From Phytobacter diazotrophicus (lineage in GTDB: Bacteria > Pseudomonadota > Gammaproteobacteria > Enterobacterales > Enterobacteriaceae), in contig SMDE01000004.1 in NCBI GenBank assembly GCA_004346725.1, forward strand, positions 248,001 to 312,000: a stretch of DNA of 64,000 nt, read 5' to 3'. A program made the position numbers and the translations under genes. The notes under the pieces are model-generated. The model ran no database searches. It saw only the letters and a list, made by a program, of their open reading frames with translations, and was not told where the DNA came from. Shown here piece by piece: positions 58,223 to 64,000 of the stretch. Each line of letters begins with the position of its first letter. Within the stretch, counting starts at the first letter, position 1.

Positions 58223-61200
58223 GTGAATGACATGTATATTTCTTCACGCCGGATAACGTCTCACATTGGTGCTATGTCGGCTGTTTATGGTGTTACGGGT
58301 GTTTTACCTGCAAATGCACGAATTCTTGAACTGGGATGCGGGAACGCTCAACTGCTGCTGACTCATGCATTGGCATGGCCTGAAAGTGAATGTGTTGGTA
58401 TTGATTTGGACGCGCAGACCATTGCCAATGCAGAAGAAAAACGTCAGCAGCTGGGTGTGAAAAACGTGTCCCTCTACGCACTGGGGCTTGATTCCCTTGT
58501 TAACATCGAGGCGGGAACGTTTGATTACATCATTATCAATGGCATTTTCAGTTTGCTTCCTGAAACGGAACGCGCTGTATTGCTGGCGTTTGCTTCTCGT
58601 AGTCTGACGCCAAACGGTATTGTCGCCATGCGCTGGAACAGTTTACCTGGCAGCCGTGACGCAAAATCTATACAGGATGCTATCGCACTGCATACAGCGG
58701 ATGCTACCGATGATGAGATGACGCTGAATTCAGCGCGCGCCATGATCATCTACCTGGAAATGGCACAGCAGCCAGGGCGAATAAATAGTGTACTGAGTTC
58801 AGCTGCGGCCAGTAGCGATAACGAATTTTTGTTGCGTTATCTGCACAATTTTAATGATGCTGTCTATCTGGCTGATTTTAACCAGATGTTGGTTGAGTGC
58901 GAGTTTCAGTATGTGGGGGATATTTTTCCGCAAAGTGAATGTGCCTTGTACTACGGTGAAAATGTTAACAAGGTTCACGAAACCATTGTGCCAGGTAAAG
59001 GGAAGGTATTGGCGCAGCAATATCTTGATTTTGCTGTTAATCGCGCTGAGCGCTTTAGTATCATCGTTCCAGCCAGCCGTAATCTTGCTGTGCGAGATGA
59101 ACCCGATATTATCAATGTTGAGTCATTACACTGGGCTGGCTGCTTTAAGCGTTTTGTTTCAGAAGACGGCATTGTTGGTAATGCACACCTGAATCGCAGC
59201 GGGCATTGCGTCTCTTCCGAAGATACATTGCAGTTGAGTATCATGGACTTGCTGGGCGATGCCTGGCCTCTCAGCGTCTCTTTCGAGCAACTGGTAACGC
59301 AAACACTCTTACCCGAAACGCCTGAAAACCACCGTGAGAAGGTTGCTGAGGCGTTGAAATTACTTTTTGTACAAGGCCGCGATGGTCTTTTGTTCAGCTT
59401 CGGTCCTTCTGCTTATAACGTAAACACTTCACCGGTGTTGCAACCTATCCCTGGATTGCCTCTTTGCGAAAATGGCGAGGAAGAAGTGAGTGGGTTTAAC
59501 CTCTGGGGCGAAGCGATTACGCTTTCTGCTGATGAGTGCGAATTCCTTAACGGCGAAAGATCTATTAATGACGCTGACAGTGTTGATATGTTCCTGACTT
59601 TACGTGAGAAAGGAGTTCTATACGGAGCCCCTCGCGCGTGGAAGTACGCCTTTCAATCCTGTTTACTACATGGTGATTCAGACATCCTTCGCCAGCTTTG
59701 CATGACCATAATACTGTTCTCAAGTCGTGCGGATATTGGTGGCTTCCTGAATGACAATGTGCTCGAAAAGCGCGAAGACGATCCGACCAGAGAAGAACTT
59801 GAAAAGATTCGTGTTTTTTTGAAGAAAGCTGACGGAATGTTCCGCGAAGGGCGCAATGAGGATGTCCGGGTTTATATGAAGGAACTCATTGAAACTGAGG
59901 GCGACAATGTCCAGTTGCTCAATGGAATTTCTCGTTCATTTTTACTTACGGGCGCATATTACGAAGCGCTGACGTATCTGTCGCGATTGCTGGCTAACCA
60001 TGCTTCCAATTGGGAATTTTATTACGACCTCGCAAATGCTTTTTCTAAAACACGAGCCCCGTTCTACGCTGGGCGCATTATTCGTGCTTTGCTGCGTAAT
60101 GATCGGGAAAATGCTCGGGGTTGGGATTTATTGGGCTGCTTATACCGCGATCATAATAACGTTAACGATGCGCTGATTTGTGCGCGCAAAGCCGTCAAAT
60201 TCGAACCCAGGAATGCCCATTATCTGACCAACCTCGGTACATTATTAAGTGAAAAGCAGCTTATGGGGGAATCGCTCAAGCACCTCAAAAAAGCTGTCGA
60301 CATCTCAGGTAACCATCTTGGCTATTACAGCAACTATCTGTTTGTACTGACGCATGACCCTAAAACTTCGCCACAGGCCATGTACCACGCCCACTTGAAA
60401 TATGGTGAGGAAGTGGATGCATGGGCGAAGAGTGTCGGCATTAAAACCAGTTATAAAGGTAGCCGTGATCCAGATAGAAAACTGCGGGTTGGTTTTGTCT
60501 CCGGAGATTTTGTGCGCCATCCGGTGAGTCACTTCTTTATTCCATTCTGGGATGCAATGGATCGTGAACGGTTCGATCTTATAGGCTATAACGCCTCACC
60601 TGTCCGTGATGATATAACTGATTATCTGGAATCGGGATCATCACTGTGGCGGGATATTGACGATATCAGTGATACCGAACTAGCCGATCAGATTTATAAC
60701 GACAATATCGATATTCTGATTGACCTGTCCGGCCATACAACCTATTGCCGGCTGCCAATGTTTGGTCTGCGCCCGGCTCCGGTGCAGATGACCTGGATTG
60801 GGTATCCTGCCACAACGGGGATGAAAGCTATTGATTATCGAATTGTGCCTGACACTATTCTCAATGTGCCCAAAATGCAGGAACAATTCAGTGAGCACCT
60901 TCTGTATGTCCGGATGGAAAAAACTTTTGAGCCCAATGAGCAAAGTCCGGATGTCAGTGAATTGCCAGCAATTAAAAATGGCTATATCACCTTCTGCAGT
61001 TTTAACCGCCCTAAAAAAATCAATAATGACGTGTTAAATGTCTGGGCATCGATATTGCTGCGTTTACCCAACGCTAAACTTATGATTGGTTTTATGGACG
61101 ATCTGGATGTTATCAACTCTATTTCCGAGTTTATGGAGAATAAAGGCGTCAGTAATTCACAGCTTATTTTCAAAGGGAAAATGACTATGTTGGATTACCT

Positions 61201-61585
61201 GTCAGCGCATGGCCAGGTCGATATAATGCTTGATGCCTTCCCTTACACTGGGGGGACAACAACCAACAACGCGGCGTGGATGGGTGTGCCAACCTTGACT
61301 TTGCGCGGAGAGACTTTAGCAGGTTGTCAGGGACTGGATATAATGTATACCTATGGGCTTGAGAATTTTGTTGCATTTAGCAAAGACGATTATGTCAGTA
61401 AAGCAATTCACTGGGCTGCACATATTGATGAATTGAGCAAACTTCGTCGTGATATGCGCAGTAAAATACCCACCAAACAAGGTTCTGGCTTCAATATTGC
61501 GGCGACTTTTGAACATGCTTTACGTACAGCGTGGGAAATGTATTGCCGTGGTGAAAAGCCACGTTCATTTGTTGTAGATAAATAA
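58223..61585 (+). CDS. Fusion of SAM-methyltransferase, TPR and OGT-like glycosyltransferase; probable flagellin glycosyltransferase
   Basis: The 1120-residue protein starts with a class I SAM methyltransferase (ILELGCGNAQ near 36, IDLDAQ as acidic motif, to about 200), continues with a methyltransferase-regulatory-type domain (to about 310), a linker with AAEALKLLFVQG-like segments, TPR helices (about 560-690), and a GT41 O-GlcNAc-transferase catalytic part (about 730-1110) with HPVSHFF, DLSGHTTYCRLP, MTWIGYPATTG, FCSFNRPKKI and GGTTTNNAAWMGVPTLTL. GT41 enzymes attach sugars to Ser/Thr. Next to fliC it is the best candidate for a flagellin O-glycosyltransferase. GTG at 58223 or ATG at 58232 could start it. 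Confidence 0.85.
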   Translation: MNDMYISSRRITSHIGAMSAVYGVTGVLPANARILELGCGNAQLLLTHALAWPESECVGIDLDAQTIANAEEKRQQLGVKNVSLYALGLDSLVNIEAGTFDYIIINGIFSLLPETERAVLLAFASRSLTPNGIVAMRWNSLPGSRDAKSIQDAIALHTADATDDEMTLNSARAMIIYLEMAQQPGRINSVLSSAAASSDNEFLLRYLHNFNDAVYLADFNQMLVECEFQYVGDIFPQSECALYYGENVNKVHETIVPGKGKVLAQQYLDFAVNRAERFSIIVPASRNLAVRDEPDIINVESLHWAGCFKRFVSEDGIVGNAHLNRSGHCVSSEDTLQLSIMDLLGDAWPLSVSFEQLVTQTLLPETPENHREKVAEALKLLFVQGRDGLLFSFGPSAYNVNTSPVLQPIPGLPLCENGEEEVSGFNLWGEAITLSADECEFLNGERSINDADSVDMFLTLREKGVLYGAPRAWKYAFQSCLLHGDSDILRQLCMTIILFSSRADIGGFLNDNVLEKREDDPTREELEKIRVFLKKADGMFREGRNEDVRVYMKELIETEGDNVQLLNGISRSFLLTGAYYEALTYLSRLLANHASNWEFYYDLANAFSKTRAPFYAGRIIRALLRNDRENARGWDLLGCLYRDHNNVNDALICARKAVKFEPRNAHYLTNLGTLLSEKQLMGESLKHLKKAVDISGNHLGYYSNYLFVLTHDPKTSPQAMYHAHLKYGEEVDAWAKSVGIKTSYKGSRDPDRKLRVGFVSGDFVRHPVSHFFIPFWDAMDRERFDLIGYNASPVRDDITDYLESGSSLWRDIDDISDTELADQIYNDNIDILIDLSGHTTYCRLPMFGLRPAPVQMTWIGYPATTGMKAIDYRIVPDTILNVPKMQEQFSEHLLYVRMEKTFEPNEQSPDVSELPAIKNGYITFCSFNRPKKINNDVLNVWASILLRLPNAKLMIGFMDDLDVINSISEFMENKGVSNSQLIFKGKMTMLDYLSAHGQVDIMLDAFPYTGGTTTNNAAWMGVPTLTLRGETLAGCQGLDIMYTYGLENFVAFSKDDYVSKAIHWAAHIDELSKLRRDMRSKIPTKQGSGFNIAATFEHALRTAWEMYCRGEKPRSFVVDK

Positions 61586-61655
61586 ATAAGCCATGCGCTG
61601 CGAATAATATATTCGTAGCGTTTACCCGGCGAATGGTGTACAGAAGAGGTGCGTC

Positions 61656-62801
61656 ATGAAAGATATTTTTGTTACCAGTCCGTTGCTTCCGCCCCTTGAA
61701 GAGTTTGTCCCTTACCTGGAAAAAATATGGGACAATAAATACCTGACAAACGGTGGGCAGTTTCACCAGCAGCTGGAAAAAGCGCTGGCGGAATATCTGG
61801 GTGTGAAGCACCTTTGTCTGTTTGCCAATGGTACCCTGGCACTGTTGACTGCAATGCAGGCGCTGCGTATTACCGGAGAGGTGATTACCACTCCGTATTC
61901 CTTCGTTGCCACATCGCATACGTTGCTTTGGAACGGACTGACCCCGGTTTTTGCCGACATTGATCCAGTGACTTGCAACATCGACCCGACAAAAATAGAG
62001 GCGCTGATTACACCAGCCACCACCGCTATTTTACCAGTACATTGCTACGGCCTTCCATGCGACGTGGATAAGATTCAGTCCATTGCCGATGGTTGGGGAC
62101 TGAAAGTTATTTATGATGCGGCACATGCTTTTGGTGTAAAAAAAGACGGTAAGAGTGTGCTCGGCTTTGGCGATCTCTCTATTCTGAGTTTTCATGCGAC
62201 CAAAGTATTCAATACCTTCGAAGGCGGTGCAATTATTTGCCATGATGCGAAAATGAAGCAGCGCATTGATAATCTGAAAAACTTCGGGTTTATTGACGAA
62301 ACAACGGTAGTTGCACCGGGTATTAACGCAAAAATGAATGAAGTGCAGGCGGCGTTTGGCCTGTTGCAAATGAAGTATATTGATGGTGCGTTGGCGAAGC
62401 GTGCAGCGATTTATGAACGTTACTGCGAAGCACTAAAAGATATACCCGGCATCAGCTTATTTACGGCACCGGAAAATGTTGACTGGAACTATTCTTATTA
62501 CCCGGTAATGGTTGATGAAAACTACCCGATCAGTCGTGACGATCTTTATAATCTTTTTAAAACACAGAATATTTACACGCGTCGATATTTCTATCCATTA
62601 ATCAGCTCCTTCTCAATGTATCGCCATCTTGCTTCTGCAAAAGTTGAGAATTTATCAACGGCAGATGTGGTTTCGAAAAAGATTCTCTGCCTGCCTATTT
62701 TTCCGGATTTAACTGAGGAAGAGCAGCAACGGGTGATCGATGTTATTCATAAACATGCGCAGCAACCGGTGCAAGGTAAGAACGAACGTCACGTTGCCTG
62801 A
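61656..62801 (+). CDS. VioA-like sugar aminotransferase (DegT/DnrJ/EryC1/StrS family)
   Basis: The 381-residue PLP enzyme has the Schiff-base Lys183 in SFHATKVFNTFEGG and the cofactor-binding Asp154 in YDAAHAFG. It resembles transaminases making dTDP-4-amino-4,6-dideoxyglucose (VioA). Flagellin of Pseudomonas syringae carries a viosamine-derived sugar, so a similar glycan is a reasonable guess here. It starts 71 bases after the glycosyltransferase on the same strand, and ends at a convergent terminator. The rest of the sugar pathway is not in the window. Confidence 0.85.
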   Translation: MKDIFVTSPLLPPLEEFVPYLEKIWDNKYLTNGGQFHQQLEKALAEYLGVKHLCLFANGTLALLTAMQALRITGEVITTPYSFVATSHTLLWNGLTPVFADIDPVTCNIDPTKIEALITPATTAILPVHCYGLPCDVDKIQSIADGWGLKVIYDAAHAFGVKKDGKSVLGFGDLSILSFHATKVFNTFEGGAIICHDAKMKQRIDNLKNFGFIDETTVVAPGINAKMNEVQAAFGLLQMKYIDGALAKRAAIYERYCEALKDIPGISLFTAPENVDWNYSYYPVMVDENYPISRDDLYNLFKTQNIYTRRYFYPLISSFSMYRHLASAKVENLSTADVVSKKILCLPIFPDLTEEEQQRVIDVIHKHAQQPVQGKNERHVA

Positions 62802-62814
62802 TATTTAAGTATTG

Positions 62815-62845
62815 AAAAAGGCCAGTCTATCGACTGGCCTTTTTC
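62815..62845. terminator. Bidirectional terminator between the aminotransferase and FkbM genes
   Basis: AAAAAGGCCAGTC/GACTGGCCTTTTT around TAT C; A-rich on one side and T-rich on the other. Confidence 0.93.
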
Positions 62846-62859
62846 ATGTGGGGCGGTTA

Positions 62860-63984
62860 TCACGCCACAACTTTGGTTGGTGGAATGGCGTAAAGTACCA
62901 TCTCATAGGCGAACCGAGGATGATGGGCGCGTAACCAGAAACGGTAGTCTCTATGCAATTCATGAATAAATTGTGGGATGGTGATGAGATCTTCTGGCTT
63001 GTGATAGAGGCTGATGGCAAGAATAGGTTGATGAGCAGTGATGGTTTTTTGCGCCCCTTTCAATGCCGCAAGTTCAGCCCCTTCGATATCCATCTTAATA
63101 AAGCTGACATCATGACCAGCAGTCACTTCATCAATGGTAAGCAGGTCTACCTTCAACGCACCAGACTCATCATCAATCGACGATGACAGCGAATTTGATG
63201 CGTTAAAATACATAGAAGTTTTTTCATGCCAGACACCATTTGGCAGGCACAGGCATTGAGGAAGTGATGACGTGTTCTTTTGCAGTAGTGCAAAGGTTTC
63301 AGTGTCTGGTTCGAAGGCAAAAATGCGCTCAGGCGGTCCTGCGTCATTGCGTGCCAGCGCGCGCATAAATCCGTCAATACTGTCACCATTAAAAGCACCA
63401 CAATCGACGAAAACTTCATTCTCACCCAGTGTAATTAGCTCCTGCGGGAAATAATGCTGGGTATGAAGTTGCTGGGCGTAATACCCCTCCCGCGCACAGA
63501 TTCTTTGGTTCAGATAAGCAAGTAGCGTTTCTTGCGAACGAACATCTTCCAGGCTGGTATAAAAATCATTGAGAACAGCATCGTTTGCCTTACACCATTC
63601 AAAGGTGAATATTTCGGGGCTATTAACACCAATGAATGCGCAATCGTAAAAGAGCATTTCCCGTGAACTCTGAGCAAGTTTTTCCCGTAGCACGTCGCTA
63701 AAGTGCTGCATCGCAATAATGTAGTTGTATTGCTTGCCGGAATGTGTGAGTGTTTCAAAGGAGGTCACAGGCAATCCGTTAAAATGGATGTCTTGCGTAA
63801 GATATTGTTCATCAACAGCAACATAGTCGGCGCTTAGCCCACGCTTTTGCATAAATTCCCAAGTAATCTGCGCGATATAACCGGCGCCACAAATGACAAT
63901 CGGACACCCGTTCGACATCATTTTATGGACGCTATCAATAAAGTGATTTCGTGTCTCGCTTAGCAAATTAATGAATGTTTTCAC
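62860..63984 (-). CDS. FkbM-family methyltransferase
   Basis: The 374-residue protein starts with a nucleotide-binding-type region (IVICGAGYIAQITWEFMQ, residues about 30-45) and has a C-terminal FkbM SAM-methyltransferase domain: FVDCGAFNGDSIDGF, FEPDTETFALL and FIKMDIEGAELAALKGAQ. Such enzymes methylate sugar hydroxyls or amino groups. Located in the flagellin-modification cluster, it may trim the flagellin glycan. It is convergent with the aminotransferase, so it has its own promoter to the right. The start near the right edge appears complete, although the window ends 16 bases further. Confidence 0.8.
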   Translation of the reverse strand: MKTFINLLSETRNHFIDSVHKMMSNGCPIVICGAGYIAQITWEFMQKRGLSADYVAVDEQYLTQDIHFNGLPVTSFETLTHSGKQYNYIIAMQHFSDVLREKLAQSSREMLFYDCAFIGVNSPEIFTFEWCKANDAVLNDFYTSLEDVRSQETLLAYLNQRICAREGYYAQQLHTQHYFPQELITLGENEVFVDCGAFNGDSIDGFMRALARNDAGPPERIFAFEPDTETFALLQKNTSSLPQCLCLPNGVWHEKTSMYFNASNSLSSSIDDESGALKVDLLTIDEVTAGHDVSFIKMDIEGAELAALKGAQKTITAHQPILAISLYHKPEDLITIPQFIHELHRDYRFWLRAHHPRFAYEMVLYAIPPTKVVA

Positions 63985-64000
63985 GAAGTTCTCCCGGAAT

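Overview
The window is a chromosomal segment of an enterobacterium. Gene content and order (nac-cbl, tRNA-Asn, mtfA, serU, an OmpC-type porin, yedJ, vsr, yedA, yedI, yodC, dgcQ, yedP, dsrA, yodD, dsrB, rcsA, fliR to fliE, yedFE, yedD, amyA, fliTSD, fliC) match the Escherichia/Salmonella/Citrobacter backbone. The very short flagellin and the flagellin-modification genes next to it would suit Citrobacter or a close relative, but species is not decidable from the sequence alone.

Region 1 (1-16.2 kb) is the right-hand part of an integrative island at a tRNA-Asn gene, with its left end outside the window. It holds an SMC-type anti-plasmid system of Wadjet/MksBEFG type (a MukB-like ATPase and a Toprim protein, with only the tail of the kleisin partner's companion visible), an AT-rich 600-aa protein with a possible nuclease motif, a convergent RloC-like anticodon nuclease, P4-satellite-type small genes (ash, a 153-aa protein, a Ner-like regulator), a HigBA-type toxin-antitoxin pair, a small tyrosine recombinase and a P4-type integrase. 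The recombinase is flanked by two unusual non-coding tracts: a GC-rich nested inverted repeat upstream, and downstream an array of five hairpins with changing stems but constant flanks, plus a cluster of CTGGTGCAG repeats.

Region 2 (16.3-20.1 kb) is backbone: nac with a recognisable sigma-54 promoter, cbl, a GNAT acetyltransferase and a LysR regulator. Region 3 (20.1-28.5 kb) is a second, decayed element bounded by a 20-bp piece of tRNA-Asn on the left and an intact tRNA-Asn on the right. It carries a twice-frameshifted sister of the first integrase, a VgrG with a probable L,D-transpeptidase-fold type VI effector, a secreted putative immunity protein and a membrane protein, and a shattered gene remnant.

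Region 4 (28.6-39.5 kb) is backbone with some local oddities: vsr sits directly after yedJ with no dcm, dgcQ is split by a single amber codon, and the DsrA sRNA is present with compensated stem changes. Region 5 (39.5-57.9 kb) is the flagellar block: fliR-Q-P-O-N-M-L-K-J-I-H-G-F on the minus strand, fliE divergent, then yedFE, yedD, amyA, fliT-S-D and fliC. Region 6 (58.2-64 kb) is a flagellin-modification island next to fliC: an 1120-aa protein joining a methyltransferase to a TPR/O-GlcNAc-transferase-type glycosyltransferase, a VioA-like sugar aminotransferase, and an FkbM-type methyltransferase.
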